From Actinocrispum wychmicini (GTDB taxonomy: Bacteria > Actinomycetota > Actinomycetes > Mycobacteriales > Pseudonocardiaceae), in assembly GCF_004345645.1 (NCBI RefSeq), contig NZ_SLWS01000005.1, forward strand, positions 620,001 to 684,000: a DNA stretch of 64,000 nucleotides, given 5' to 3'. The position numbers and the translations under genes were made by a program. Shown piece after piece: positions 18,139 through 27,086 of the stretch; position 1 is the stretch's first letter, and each line of letters begins with the position of its first letter. Below the pieces are notes generated by a model. That model made no database searches. It worked only from the letters and a program-made list of their open reading frames with translations, and had not been told where the DNA came from.

Positions 18139-21039
18139 TCACTCGCGAACAACGAAATCGACCTGGTTGTCCAACCAAGCGACAACCAGGTCCCGACGCT
18201 TGGCCGGCATAGCGTCAATGACCGCCGAAAGCCATTGTGGCAGGGCTGTGTAGGCGGCTCGCCGCCACGCAAGCGCCGCCTCGGCCTGGTCGTAGTTGCG
18301 GGAGTCGCCATGCGAGGGTTGGAGGAATTTCTCCACGCCTGTTGCTTCGATATCGATGAGCATCAAACAGAGCAAAGCCCAGCCGCAGTCGCTGTTCAGC
18401 GTGTCCAACCGCAGGTCTGCGCTCTGCACTCCTCCTATACGCACATGTACGAATGGCAGCACCCAGGGCGGATGTCCGAGTGTGTCCATGAAATGGCCCA
18501 GCCATTTGACTTCCTCCCACGTGGCTGAGTAGTCGTCGGCTTCTGGCCCGGACTGGAGAAGTCGTCTCGCCATGAACGGGCCCCAGCTTCCCCATCCGTC
18601 CCGCGTGTATGTGGAGATGGAGGCGGCGAACAGAATGCTCAGCGGATACTGGTCCGCGTACGGGCTCTCGCGCACAAGTTGCTGGATGGATATCAGGCCT
18701 TGCCGCCATGCCATAAACCAAATCGAACTGTCCCGTCGGTCATGTATTTCGGTCCTGACAGCTTTGAACAGTGCCTGTTGATGTGTGTGCCACCGGGCCA
18801 TGTCCTCTGGAGTCGGCGCGATCAATGCCTCGTCGCTGTGCGAATTGTACAGGTGGACGACGATTTCTGTCGCGACGTCCCGGCTGATGCGATCGTTGGA
18901 CATCACAGCGGTCGCGAGCGCGGTCAGGATCTCGTTCTCGACCGGCTCTCGCAGTTCAGGAACAATGGCGATTCGCTCAGGGCGCAACAGGTTTCCGGCA
19001 GCGACGAACTGAAGGGTGGTCGCTACAAAAGCCTGGCCGATCTCGGCTGCCAACGGTACCGGAATATGGGCGAATCCCAAGCATCGAATCGCGAACCTGG
19101 TGATGTTGTGCCGTGACACCACACTGCTGAACCGTCTATTGTCGAGTATCGTTCTCAGGATTCTTGCGGCCCCGTCGCGCCAGTGTTTGTTCGATATCTG
19201 CACGGCGAGTTCGGCGACGATCTGCCATTCGGCCGCGGCCACATGGGGAAGTATCGCCTTGGCGACCTTCTCCGGCCCGTTGTGCTGACGGGTCAGCTCG
19301 TAAGCCGCGAAATACTCCATGAACGTGCGGTGCGTGAACGCGAACAGCGCCTCGCCGTCCGCCGTCGTGCCCACGTCCGTGAGCACCCAACCGCGACCGC
19401 GACAGAAGTCGATAAACTGCTGGGCCGCCTGCTCGGCTTCCGGGCGTGTGCTGAAAGCGGGTTCCAGGTACGTGGTGGCTTCCCGGACGAGTTCGCTCTC
19501 CCGGACCCCTTGGGCGGCTTCCGGATCTGTGAACATCCAGTAGGCCAGCTGTTTGATCGCGCCGTCGACGTGGGCGCTCGCCTTCAGGCCCACGTAGATC
19601 TGACGGCTGCTGTCCCACTTCTCGAACAGGAGTTTGGCGCAGTGCTCGTACATCTCCGGCCGGTTGCGGGGTATCCACATGTGCCCGCGATAGATGATGC
19701 ACATCAGGGCGAGCATCAGCGGATTCCTGCGTAACTCCGGAACCGCCGCACTTTCCTGGATGAACGACGCGGCGAGCTCGTGAGCGGCGTCATCGTCGGC
19801 TTTGCCCACCTGGGTGAACCAGTTGGTCACGTAGGTCCGGACATTGTCGTCGGAGAACTCGGCGAGTTCGTAGACCTCGAACACCGTGGGGTCGAGGGCG
19901 GCTTCCTCGTAGCCGACCCGACGGGATGTCACCAGCACTTTGGCCAAGGGATACCTGGTGCAGAACAGTTCGATCCGTTCGGTCATCTCCCGGCGCTTGG
20001 ACGTGTCGATCAGTTCGTCCAAGCCGTCGAAAACGACCAGGGCCCGTCCGGACAACAACAGGCCTTCGACCGCGTCCGGCGGCGCGGGGCTCTGGTAGTA
20101 GGACCGCAGCCAGGACTCGATCTGCTCCAGAATGGAACGCCGCTGGGTGGCCGAGTTCCGGACGACCACGACAAAGGGGACCAGGTCGTTTCGGGTGCCA
20201 GCGAAGAGCCAGGCCAGCATGTTGGTCGCGGTCGACTTTCCGCCGCCCGGATCGCCCAGGAGAACAGTTCGGTCGATGACGTTCCGCAGGCCGCCCACAT
20301 CAAGGACCGCGTTGACGTTGCCGTCAACCCTTGGCCTGATCCGTGGCGAGACGAACAGGGAATCGATGGGGACACTGCGCTTGCGTTCGAAGTCGGGTGG
20401 CTCGATCCGCCCGTGCGCGGTTCTGGCCTGGTTGCGGTAGGTGGCCTCCCAGTCGAGCGCCGCGCCGGCCTCCGCGAGGGTTTTCGGCAGCAGCAGGTGC
20501 GAGTTGTGCCGCCTGATGCTGTTCGAGGCCGCGTTGATCAGTGTGACGGCGGCGCCTTCGCGCAGTTCCCTGAGTCCCTTGCCGTCGTCGATCTTTCCGG
20601 CAAGATCCGCGACGACCCGATCCAGTTCGTCGAAGAGACCGTGGGCGAAGGCCGCTATCCGGTCCGGGTCGGACTGGGGGAACGCCAGGCGGAACGCGAT
20701 CTCCATGTTCTGCCGGACGCAGGTGACCACGAGCTCGGGCATGCCCATGATTCGGGCCGCGACCAGTTCGTGCAGCAGCCCTTGGAAGGTCGGGCCACCG
20801 ATGGCGGCTTTGACCTGCTTCAGCGAGATACCGGTCGACAGTTCGGGCAACACGGCCGTCAACCGTAATTGTCCACTGAAGTCGTGTGCGGTCAGTTGCT
20901 TGATGACGTCCGAGGCCGCTTTCTCGCGTCTGGCAGCGGGCGACAGGCGGTTCGTCCATAACCGTTTGGTCAGTTGCGCGAGCGCGGTGGTGAGCGACTT
21001 CTCCAGTGCTTTTGCTGCTGCGGTCTCCAGAGCGGCCAA
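18139..21039 (-). CDS. NACHT-domain NTPase, candidate bacterial NLR-like defence protein
   Basis: A 966-residue STAND NTPase. An N-terminal helical domain (about 1-240) of unknown type precedes a NACHT core: Walker A GDPGGGKST (262-270), Walker B ALVVFDGLDEL (333-343), sensor LVTSRR (369-374) and RRNPLML (437-443). The downstream winged-helix hallmark HRTFMEYFAA is at 570-579. The C-terminal about 380 residues are helical/Trp-rich without recognisable repeats and would be the sensor. Bacterial NACHT proteins of this layout protect against phages, often by abortive infection; that function is inferred. Base composition is visibly less GC-rich than the flanks, suggesting acquisition. The start appears to be TTG 21039 with weak AAAGG; a more internal start is possible. 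No effector or toxin partner is adjacent. Confidence 0.87.
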   Translation of the reverse strand: MAALETAAAKALEKSLTTALAQLTKRLWTNRLSPAARREKAASDVIKQLTAHDFSGQLRLTAVLPELSTGISLKQVKAAIGGPTFQGLLHELVAARIMGMPELVVTCVRQNMEIAFRLAFPQSDPDRIAAFAHGLFDELDRVVADLAGKIDDGKGLRELREGAAVTLINAASNSIRRHNSHLLLPKTLAEAGAALDWEATYRNQARTAHGRIEPPDFERKRSVPIDSLFVSPRIRPRVDGNVNAVLDVGGLRNVIDRTVLLGDPGGGKSTATNMLAWLFAGTRNDLVPFVVVVRNSATQRRSILEQIESWLRSYYQSPAPPDAVEGLLLSGRALVVFDGLDELIDTSKRREMTERIELFCTRYPLAKVLVTSRRVGYEEAALDPTVFEVYELAEFSDDNVRTYVTNWFTQVGKADDDAAHELAASFIQESAAVPELRRNPLMLALMCIIYRGHMWIPRNRPEMYEHCAKLLFEKWDSSRQIYVGLKASAHVDGAIKQLAYWMFTDPEAAQGVRESELVREATTYLEPAFSTRPEAEQAAQQFIDFCRGRGWVLTDVGTTADGEALFAFTHRTFMEYFAAYELTRQHNGPEKVAKAILPHVAAAEWQIVAELAVQISNKHWRDGAARILRTILDNRRFSSVVSRHNITRFAIRCLGFAHIPVPLAAEIGQAFVATTLQFVAAGNLLRPERIAIVPELREPVENEILTALATAVMSNDRISRDVATEIVVHLYNSHSDEALIAPTPEDMARWHTHQQALFKAVRTEIHDRRDSSIWFMAWRQGLISIQQLVRESPYADQYPLSILFAASISTYTRDGWGSWGPFMARRLLQSGPEADDYSATWEEVKWLGHFMDTLGHPPWVLPFVHVRIGGVQSADLRLDTLNSDCGWALLCLMLIDIEATGVEKFLQPSHGDSRNYDQAEAALAWRRAAYTALPQWLSAVIDAMPAKRRDLVVAWLDNQVDFVVRE

Positions 21040-21100
21040 GATCCAGCCTTTGCTGCGCGGTCGACAAGAGCAGCGGACAGCTTACGGTACGTTGACAGGT

Positions 21101-21511
21101 ATGGCTGATCTTCACGATTTGTTGCGTGACAACCGGCACGGCACCGTGGTGACCATCAAGCGGGATGGCCGGCCGCAGCTGTCCCCGGTGTCGTTCGCCT
21201 ATGACGGCGGGGTGATCCGGGTGTCGTCCACGGATGACCGCGCGAAGGTCAAGAACCTGCGCCGCGACCCTCGCGTGAGCTTCTACGTGACCGGCCCCGG
21301 CTATGACGGGTATGTCGTCGCCGAGGGCACGGCCACGTTGTCCGAGGTCGCCGCCGATCCGAACGACGCGACTGTGGACGAACTCGTCGAGGTGTACCGG
21401 GCCATCGTCGGTGAGCACCCGAACTGGGACGAGTACCGGGCCGCCATGGTCTCGGACAAGCGCTTGGTTCTTCGCGTGTCCGTCGACCGCGTGTACGGCT
21501 GGCAGCGCTAG
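21101..21511 (+). CDS. PPOX-class F420-dependent enzyme (Rv1155-like)
   Basis: A 136-residue split-barrel flavin/deazaflavin-binding protein: VVTIKRDGRPQLSPVSF, DRAKVKNLRRDPRVSFYV, YVVAEGTATL and a C-terminal VDRVYGW. It closely follows the pattern of the mycobacterial F420-binding Rv1155 subgroup, which reduces various substrates with F420H2; the physiological substrate is unknown. TACGTT is exactly 7 nt before ATG 21101, so the mRNA is probably leaderless. The last 4 bp overlap the convergent L,D-transpeptidase gene. Confidence 0.88.
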   Translation: MADLHDLLRDNRHGTVVTIKRDGRPQLSPVSFAYDGGVIRVSSTDDRAKVKNLRRDPRVSFYVTGPGYDGYVVAEGTATLSEVAADPNDATVDELVEVYRAIVGEHPNWDEYRAAMVSDKRLVLRVSVDRVYGWQR

Positions 21512-22023
21512 GCGACCACCTGGACGACCGCCTTGACCGGCAACGAGTCGAAGAAGGCCTTGGCCGCCTCAGGTGACAGGTGCACGCAGCCGTGCGACTG
21601 CTCGGTCAGCGAGCCCTGGTGGAACGCCACGCCGCCGGCCGCGAAGAACACCGAGTTGGGCATGTCGTCGCCGTAGATGCTGCTTCGGTGGACCGCGTCC
21701 TTCCACGCCACCTGGAACGTGCCGACCGGGGTCTCCTGGCCTGGTCGGCCGTGGGTGGTGGGCACCGGGCCGTACTCCACCGTGCCGTCCCTCATCAGCC
21801 AGGCGAGATCTTGGGACAGGCTCACGCATGCGCGGACGGTGGCTGCGCACGGAGGCGTCATCACCCGCTGGGGCTCAGGTGATGGTGCCGGAGACGACGA
21901 AGACGGCGTGACAGGCGTCTCACTCGTGACCGTGGGAGCCGGCGGCGCGACGACCGGTGCGGCCGTCGCTGTGCAGCCGGCCAGCAGCGAAACCGCCACC
22001 GCACACAGCAGAACCTGGCGCAT
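21508..22023 (-). CDS. L,D-transpeptidase lipoprotein (YkuD domain)
   Basis: A 171-residue protein with lipobox LLAGC (about 14-18), a Pro/Ser/Thr linker to residue 52, and a YkuD catalytic domain ending in SHGCVHLS with the nucleophilic cysteine; the upstream histidine is in VAFHQGS. It would form 3-3 cross-links or attach proteins to peptidoglycan outside the membrane. It is a paralogue of, and directly downstream from, the next transpeptidase; the intervening 70 bp holds an 18-bp hairpin that contains this gene's Shine-Dalgarno GGAAGG. Confidence 0.92.
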   Translation of the reverse strand: MRQVLLCAVAVSLLAGCTATAAPVVAPPAPTVTSETPVTPSSSSPAPSPEPQRVMTPPCAATVRACVSLSQDLAWLMRDGTVEYGPVPTTHGRPGQETPVGTFQVAWKDAVHRSSIYGDDMPNSVFFAAGGVAFHQGSLTEQSHGCVHLSPEAAKAFFDSLPVKAVVQVVA

Positions 22024-22029
22024 GAAAGA

Positions 22030-22076
22030 ACCTTCCCCTTGTCGCGTCAGCCTTACTCACGCGACAAGGGGAAGGT
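22030..22076 (-). terminator. 18-bp perfect hairpin between tandem transpeptidases, sequestering a ribosome-binding site
   Basis: Arms 22030-22047 and 22059-22076 are perfect complements with an 11-nt loop. It follows the stop of the upstream paralogue by 17 bp, so it can act as its terminator. GGAAGG at the base of the 3' arm (complement 22030-22035) is 7 nt before the downstream ATG, so read-through mRNA would have this site paired. Confidence 0.8.
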
Positions 22077-22093
22077 CGGTTGCAAGAGACGTG

Positions 22094-22738
22094 TCAGCGA
22101 ACCACTTCCACGACGTCACCCACGGACAGCGTCCCGAAGTACTTCTGCGCGGCCGCCATCGACAGGTGGATGCAGCCGTGCGACTTCACACCCAGGCTGC
22201 CCTGGTGGAACGCGATGCCGGGGACGAAGAACACCGAGTACGGCATCGGCGCGTTGTCGAACTCCCGGCTGTGGTAGTCCTTGACCTTGGAAAGAACGTG
22301 GAACGTGCCCGTCGGCGTGGGGTATCCGGCCCGCCCGGACGTGATCTTCACCGGACCGTAGACGACCTGCCCGTTGTTCATCAGCCACGACTCGTTGGTG
22401 GACAACCGGATACACGCGCTGGCCGCGGCGCTGCACGGCGCGCTTGACGGCGCGGGCGGCGGTGGTGCGGGCTTGTCCGGAGTGGTTTTCGGTTTGTCCG
22501 GCGTCGTCTTCGGTGTCGTCTTGCTCGTCGGCGGCGGCGTGGTGGCGCTGCTGGTCTGCGGCGTCGTGGCTGCCGCGCTCGACGAAGTCGTCGTGGCCGT
22601 GCTGGTCGTGGCAGCGGATGTCGTGTTCTGCTGGCCGGCCGCTAAGCCGATGGCCTGCGGCTGCTGTTGTGATGAGCACGCGCTCAACACCGCGGTGGCG
22701 GCGACCGCCGCTCCGATGAGCAGCTTCCGAACTTGCAT
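22094..22738 (-). CDS. L,D-transpeptidase lipoprotein, paralogue of the downstream gene
   Basis: A 214-residue protein: lipobox LSAC (about 18-21), a long Thr/Ser then Pro/Lys linker (about 38-95) suited to spanning the wall, and a YkuD domain with IAFHQGS and the catalytic KSHGCIHLS. The catalytic domain aligns throughout with its downstream neighbour, so the pair arose by tandem duplication; this copy has the longer spacer. It should act on the outer face of the membrane in peptidoglycan cross-linking. Confidence 0.92.
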   Translation of the reverse strand: MQVRKLLIGAAVAATAVLSACSSQQQPQAIGLAAGQQNTTSAATTSTATTTSSSAAATTPQTSSATTPPPTSKTTPKTTPDKPKTTPDKPAPPPPAPSSAPCSAAASACIRLSTNESWLMNNGQVVYGPVKITSGRAGYPTPTGTFHVLSKVKDYHSREFDNAPMPYSVFFVPGIAFHQGSLGVKSHGCIHLSMAAAQKYFGTLSVGDVVEVVR

Positions 22739-22839
22739 CCCGTCTCCCCTGACGCCGGTGTGGATCCCTCGTGCTCTTAAGACGACTCGTTATAGCGGCT
22801 GGTTGCGTCAGGCTGGGTCTCGGCAAGATCTCAGTCGTG

Positions 22840-23550
22840 TCACGCGAACTGTTTGGTCATCCAGTCCACATAGGCCGTGACGTCGGTGTATATGGACGGT
22901 CCGGTGCCGCAGTCCGAACTGCCGAAGCCGGATCTGCTGGCCACGCCCACCACCTGCCAGCCGTTCGTGGTCTGGACGACCTCGGGGCCACCAGAGTCGC
23001 CGTAGCACGCACCTCCGCCCGACGGGTTGTCCGTGCACAGCTCATGGGCGGGGTCGATCTCGTGGCAGTTGTTCGGACCGATCACGTGCGTGTCCAACTG
23101 CTGCAGGATCGGCGGCGAGGGGCAGGCACCCGGCTGCGGGCAGGTCTGGCCCCAGCCGAGCAGCCGCGTCGCCGTGCCCGCCGGGGGTGAACCGGCGATG
23201 AGGATCGGGGTGGCGTGCACCGGCGCCGTCAGCTTCAGCAGGGCGATGTCGTTGCCGGGGCGGACGCCGTCGAAATCGGGGTGGACCACGACGGCCGATA
23301 TGGCGGAAACCTCGCCGCCGCGGGCCCGGTCATTGCTGCCGATGCGGGCCTTCGTGTCACCCGGCGGATTGTTCTGAACACAATGCGCTGCCGTGACCAC
23401 CCATTCGGGGCGAACGAGCACGCCGCCGCAGAAATGATCTCCAGCCGGGTCCTGGACGGAAACCATGAAGAAATACGGCTGATCGGCGTCCTTTCCCCCC
23501 ACGATCGGTACGGCCAAACAGGCGAGTCCGACAAGCAAAGAGCGCAGCAC
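22840..23550 (-). CDS. Secreted S1-family serine protease without a propeptide
   Basis: A 236-residue chymotrypsin-fold protease with triad H56 (TAAHC), D101 (GNDIALLKL) and S186 (GDSGGP), and paired cysteines. A short signal (MLRSLLVGLACLAVP) ends directly at IVGG, the mature N-terminus of active S1 enzymes, so there is no activation peptide. The position six before the serine, Asp in trypsin, is glycine here (GACYGDS), so Lys/Arg specificity is not expected. GTG 23550 is the only reasonable start; no good Shine-Dalgarno is seen. A strong terminator lies just upstream, so the gene has its own promoter. Confidence 0.9.
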   Translation of the reverse strand: MLRSLLVGLACLAVPIVGGKDADQPYFFMVSVQDPAGDHFCGGVLVRPEWVVTAAHCVQNNPPGDTKARIGSNDRARGGEVSAISAVVVHPDFDGVRPGNDIALLKLTAPVHATPILIAGSPPAGTATRLLGWGQTCPQPGACPSPPILQQLDTHVIGPNNCHEIDPAHELCTDNPSGGGACYGDSGGPEVVQTTNGWQVVGVASRSGFGSSDCGTGPSIYTDVTAYVDWMTKQFA

Positions 23551-23581
23551 TCGGTCGAAACTACTGGGTCGGTCCGGACAG

Positions 23582-23624
23582 AGCGATCCGGCGGGCGAAT
23601 GATGTGTCCGCCCGCCGGATCGCT
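23582..23624 (-). terminator. 16-bp perfect terminator hairpin after the secreted peptidase gene
   Basis: Arms 23582-23597 and 23609-23624 pair perfectly around an 11-nt loop. The hairpin lies between the stop of the upstream peptidase gene (23661) and the start of the protease (23550), both on this strand. Confidence 0.82.
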
Positions 23625-23660
23625 GTCAGTGACTGAAGTTCACTTGATCGGGAAGTAACG

Positions 23661-25178
23661 TTAGCTGGCCGGTGGTGGAACGGGCAGCGGCAGCGGTTGA
23701 CATTCCACATCCGCGGTCCGGCCCGGCTTCCGCGGTGGAAGTGTGCCCGTCGCCAGATAGTCGGCGATCTTGTTGTCGACACAGGCGTCGCCGCGCGGGG
23801 TGATCGCGTGGCTCGTGCCACCCGGCTCGGCGATCAACGACGCACTCGGGAACCGGCTGCGGGCCTCCAAGCTGCCCTCATACGGCGTGGCCGCGTCCAA
23901 CGTCTCGTCGATCAACAACAGGCTGTTCAGGTTGCGGCTGCCGACGTTCACCGGCTTGCCCGCCTTGGCCGGCCAGAACACGCACGGCGCGTTGAACCAG
24001 GCGTTCTGCCAGGTGAAATACGGCGCCTTGGTGAACGTGATCCAGTTGTCCACCCGCCACTTGTTCCAGTTCGTCGGCCACTGCGCGTCCGTGCACTCCA
24101 CGGCCAGGTACACCGCGTAGCCGTTGTCGTCGCCACGGCCGCCGAACTGCTCGAACAGCGTCTTCAGCGTCGCGCCGTCGCCCTTGTTGACCCAGTTGGC
24201 GAACGCGGACCCCAGCAACGTCCACCGCAGCTGGTAGTAGCCGGCCTGCTGGAAGATGTCGATCCACTCGTCCGGGCCGACCACGCCGGCAGCCGGGTTG
24301 TGGGCCAGCTTCAGCAGCTGCTCGTTGAACACGTTCTTCACCGCGGCCTGGGTCTTGCCCAGGTGGTAGACGTCGTCGTGGGACGCCACCCAGCCGAACC
24401 AGATGTTCAGGTTGCGGTCGAAACCGGGGTCCTGGGTCAGGTTGAAGCGGTACCAGACGTCCCGGACGTCGACGTTGCTGTCGAGGACCATCCGGCGCAC
24501 CCGGTCAGGGTGCTGCGTCGCGTACACCTGCCCGAGGTACGTGCCGTACGAGTAGCCGTAGAAGTTCATCTTGTCCGCGCGCAGCGCGACCCGGATGCTC
24601 TCCATGTCCGCCACGGTGTCCGTGGTCTTCATGTTCGCCAGCAGGTCCGGGTCGTTCTTCGCGCGGCATGCCTCGGCGTAGCCCCTGGCCCGGTTGAGCC
24701 ACGTCTGCTCGAGCTGCGGCGTGAACGGCACGTAGCTCGGCCGGTTGTAGTCCATGTAGTTGGGGTCGCAGGAGATCGCGGGCACACTGGAGCCGACCCC
24801 GCGCGGGTCGAAGCCGATCCAGTCGTACGCGTCCCCGGCGTGGTTGGGCACGCGCGGGCCGCGAGTGGACAGCAGCAGCCCGGAGCCGCCGGGGCCGCCC
24901 GGGTTGGTCAGCATGACGCCCTGGAAGGCGCTGTCCGGCGTCTTGTGCTTGACCCGCGAGACCGCCAGCTGGATCTTCTTGCCGTGAGGCCTGCGGTAGT
25001 CCATCGGAACCTGCAGGAAACCGCACTGCGCGCCGGCTGCCACCAGCGTCGGGTTCGTACACGGACCGAAGTCGATGGTGCCGGCCGGCGCGCCGGGTGC
25101 CGCGGTGGCGACCGGAGCGTTCAGGGCCGTTAACGCCAAGGCCGCGCTGGCGACCGTGGTGACAATCAGACGTTTCAC
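23661..25178 (-). CDS. Secreted alpha/beta-hydrolase, tripeptidyl-aminopeptidase family
   Basis: A 505-residue exported enzyme. A signal peptide (MKRLIVTTVASAALALTAL, cleavage near ATA-AP at 26-27) is followed by an alpha/beta-hydrolase core with oxyanion segment NPGGPGGSG, nucleophile elbow GYSYGT (S210), an aspartate near LIDETLDAATPY and histidine in TSHAI, then the TAP-like C-terminal cap. Streptomyces relatives (SlpD/Tap) remove tripeptides from protein N-termini outside the cell. It probably feeds extracellular peptide use, matching the peptide importer near 59-64 kb, though the two are not linked. Confidence 0.9.
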   Translation of the reverse strand: MKRLIVTTVASAALALTALNAPVATAAPGAPAGTIDFGPCTNPTLVAAGAQCGFLQVPMDYRRPHGKKIQLAVSRVKHKTPDSAFQGVMLTNPGGPGGSGLLLSTRGPRVPNHAGDAYDWIGFDPRGVGSSVPAISCDPNYMDYNRPSYVPFTPQLEQTWLNRARGYAEACRAKNDPDLLANMKTTDTVADMESIRVALRADKMNFYGYSYGTYLGQVYATQHPDRVRRMVLDSNVDVRDVWYRFNLTQDPGFDRNLNIWFGWVASHDDVYHLGKTQAAVKNVFNEQLLKLAHNPAAGVVGPDEWIDIFQQAGYYQLRWTLLGSAFANWVNKGDGATLKTLFEQFGGRGDDNGYAVYLAVECTDAQWPTNWNKWRVDNWITFTKAPYFTWQNAWFNAPCVFWPAKAGKPVNVGSRNLNSLLLIDETLDAATPYEGSLEARSRFPSASLIAEPGGTSHAITPRGDACVDNKIADYLATGTLPPRKPGRTADVECQPLPLPVPPPAS

Positions 25179-25283
25179 CTAACCCACCTCTGTTGAACCA
25201 GAACAGGTGTGGCGAGATTAGGCGAGAAAACGTCACCGGAGACCCGACCAAAGTGGGGAATCGCCGGGCTTCACCTGACCTGG

Positions 25284-26357
25284 TTACGGCAGCGGCGGCA
25301 GTGTGTCGGAATCGTCGACTTCGTCCTTGCGGTCGAAATCGACCGTGGAGTACTCACGAAGCTTGGTCAGTCGGTGGAAACCATCGATCATGCGCACGGT
25401 TCCGGACTTCGAACGCATCACGATCGACTGGGTCGTGCACCCTCCGGCGCGATAGTGCACGCCGCGTAGCAGATCACCGTCGGTGATTCCGGTGGCACAG
25501 AAGAAAACGTTGTCCCCGGAAACGAGATCGTCGGTGGACAGAACACGGTCCAGGTCATGACCGGCGTCCAACGCCTTGGCGCGTTCGGCGTCGTCCCTCG
25601 GCCACAGCCGGGTCTGGATGGCGCCACCCATGCATTTCAACGCACACGCCGTGATGATTCCCTCCGGCGTGCCGCCGACGCCCAGCAGGATGTCGACACC
25701 CGTGTTCGGGCGAGCCGCGGAGATCGCGCCCGCGACGTCGCCGTCGGAGATGAAGTGGATCCGGGCGCCCGCGCGGCGCACCTCCTGCACCAACTGCCCG
25801 TGCCTGGGCCGGTCGAGGATGCACACGGTCACGTCCGACACGTCGCTGTGCTTGGCCTTCGCGACCCGGCGGATGTTCTCCGCGACCGGCGCGGTGATGT
25901 CCACCACATCGGCCGCCTCCGGGCCGACCGCCAGCTTCTCCATGTAGAACACGGCGGACGGGTCGAACATCGCGCCGCGCTCGGCGACCGCGAGCACCGC
26001 GATCGCGTTCGGCATCCCCTTGGCCATCAACGTGGTCCCGTCGATCGGGTCGACGGCCACATCACACGGCGGCCCGTTGCCGTCACCGACCTCCTCGCCG
26101 TTGAACAGCATCGGGGCCTCGTCCTTCTCACCCTCCCCGATCACCACGACACCCTGCATGGACACCGTGCCGATCAGCTTGCGCATGGCGTCGACGGCGG
26201 CCTGGTCACCACCGTTCTTGTCGCCCCGGCCCACCCACCGGCCGGCCGACATGGCCGCCGCCTCGGTCACCCGGACGAGTTCGAGGGCGAGGTTGCGGTC
26301 CGGTGCTTCCCGCCTGCTGGCCGTGGTTGAGGTCGTCGCGGTGTTCGAGGTCGTCAT
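25284..26357 (-). CDS. glpX: Class II fructose-1,6-bisphosphatase
   Basis: A 357-residue gluconeogenic enzyme dephosphorylating fructose-1,6-bisphosphate. GlpX signatures are intact: GRGDKNGGDQAAVDAM, VVIGEGEKDEAPML, VDPIDGTT (metal-binding) and GVGGTPEGI. A Thr/Ser-rich N-terminal tail of about 18 residues precedes the core, as in actinobacterial homologues. GGGAG lies 5 nt before the ATG. It is the essential FBPase in mycobacteria, and the divergent DUF4245 gene next to it is the usual neighbour. Confidence 0.96.
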   Translation of the reverse strand: MTTSNTATTSTTASRREAPDRNLALELVRVTEAAAMSAGRWVGRGDKNGGDQAAVDAMRKLIGTVSMQGVVVIGEGEKDEAPMLFNGEEVGDGNGPPCDVAVDPIDGTTLMAKGMPNAIAVLAVAERGAMFDPSAVFYMEKLAVGPEAADVVDITAPVAENIRRVAKAKHSDVSDVTVCILDRPRHGQLVQEVRRAGARIHFISDGDVAGAISAARPNTGVDILLGVGGTPEGIITACALKCMGGAIQTRLWPRDDAERAKALDAGHDLDRVLSTDDLVSGDNVFFCATGITDGDLLRGVHYRAGGCTTQSIVMRSKSGTVRMIDGFHRLTKLREYSTVDFDRKDEVDDSDTLPPLP

Positions 26358-26449
26358 CTCGGCTCCCGTTCGTCATCGGCGAATCGATCCTCGCAGATCG
26401 GACCGGGGGTGCGGTAACGGCGCGTCACAACGGCTGCGACGATGACCCT

Positions 26450-27037
26450 GTGGCGTCCGAACGGCAGTCCCGCACCAAGCAGAGCGCACGGGACATGGTC
26501 CTGTCCCTGATCATCCTGCTGGTGATCGTCGGCGCCACCCTGTGGCTCAACCGCGGCTGCCAGTTCAGCCCCAACGGCCCGGCCGTGGACCCGTCCGCCC
26601 TGCCCAGCGTCGACGCGAGCAGAGAACTCTCATCAGCCGCGCGGCGTGTGGACTACCCCGTGCGGTCGCCCGCGGTGCCGGCAGGCTGGTACGCCAACTC
26701 GGCCAACACGGTGCCTGTCGGGACGGGCGCCGACGCCTCCACCGCCGTGCGTGTGGGATGGGTCACGCCCAATGGCACGTACCTGCGGCTGAGCCAGTCC
26801 AAGGCGCAGATCGAGCCCCTGGTCGTGCTGGAGGCCGGCGGTGGGGTGTCCGCGACCGCCAACGGAACCATGGACGTGGCCGGCACGAAATGGACGAAGT
26901 ACCCCGGCAAGGGCGGCGAGCCCTCGTGGGTCACGTCGCTCGGCAACGTCCAGGTGCTGATCACCGGCAGTGGCAGCGAGGACGAATTCCGGGCCCTCGC
27001 CACCGCTGTGCAGGACGCGCGGCCCGTGACGCAATAG
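26450..27037 (+). CDS. DUF4245 membrane-anchored protein
   Basis: A 195-residue protein with a single N-terminal transmembrane segment (VLSLIILLVIVGATLWL, about 17-34) and an extracytoplasmic domain with the family pattern (DYPVRSPAVPAGWYANS, GWVTPNGTYLRLSQS, TKWTKY). The function of DUF4245 is not known. The GTG start at 26450 is preceded by GACGAT 6 nt upstream (possible leaderless). It diverges from glpX, a conserved arrangement. Confidence 0.85.
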   Translation: MASERQSRTKQSARDMVLSLIILLVIVGATLWLNRGCQFSPNGPAVDPSALPSVDASRELSSAARRVDYPVRSPAVPAGWYANSANTVPVGTGADASTAVRVGWVTPNGTYLRLSQSKAQIEPLVVLEAGGGVSATANGTMDVAGTKWTKYPGKGGEPSWVTSLGNVQVLITGSGSEDEFRALATAVQDARPVTQ

Positions 27038-27086
27038 CTCTGCGGCTCATTCACCGCCTCGTCCGTGAGCGCCCTTCGCGGTGCAC

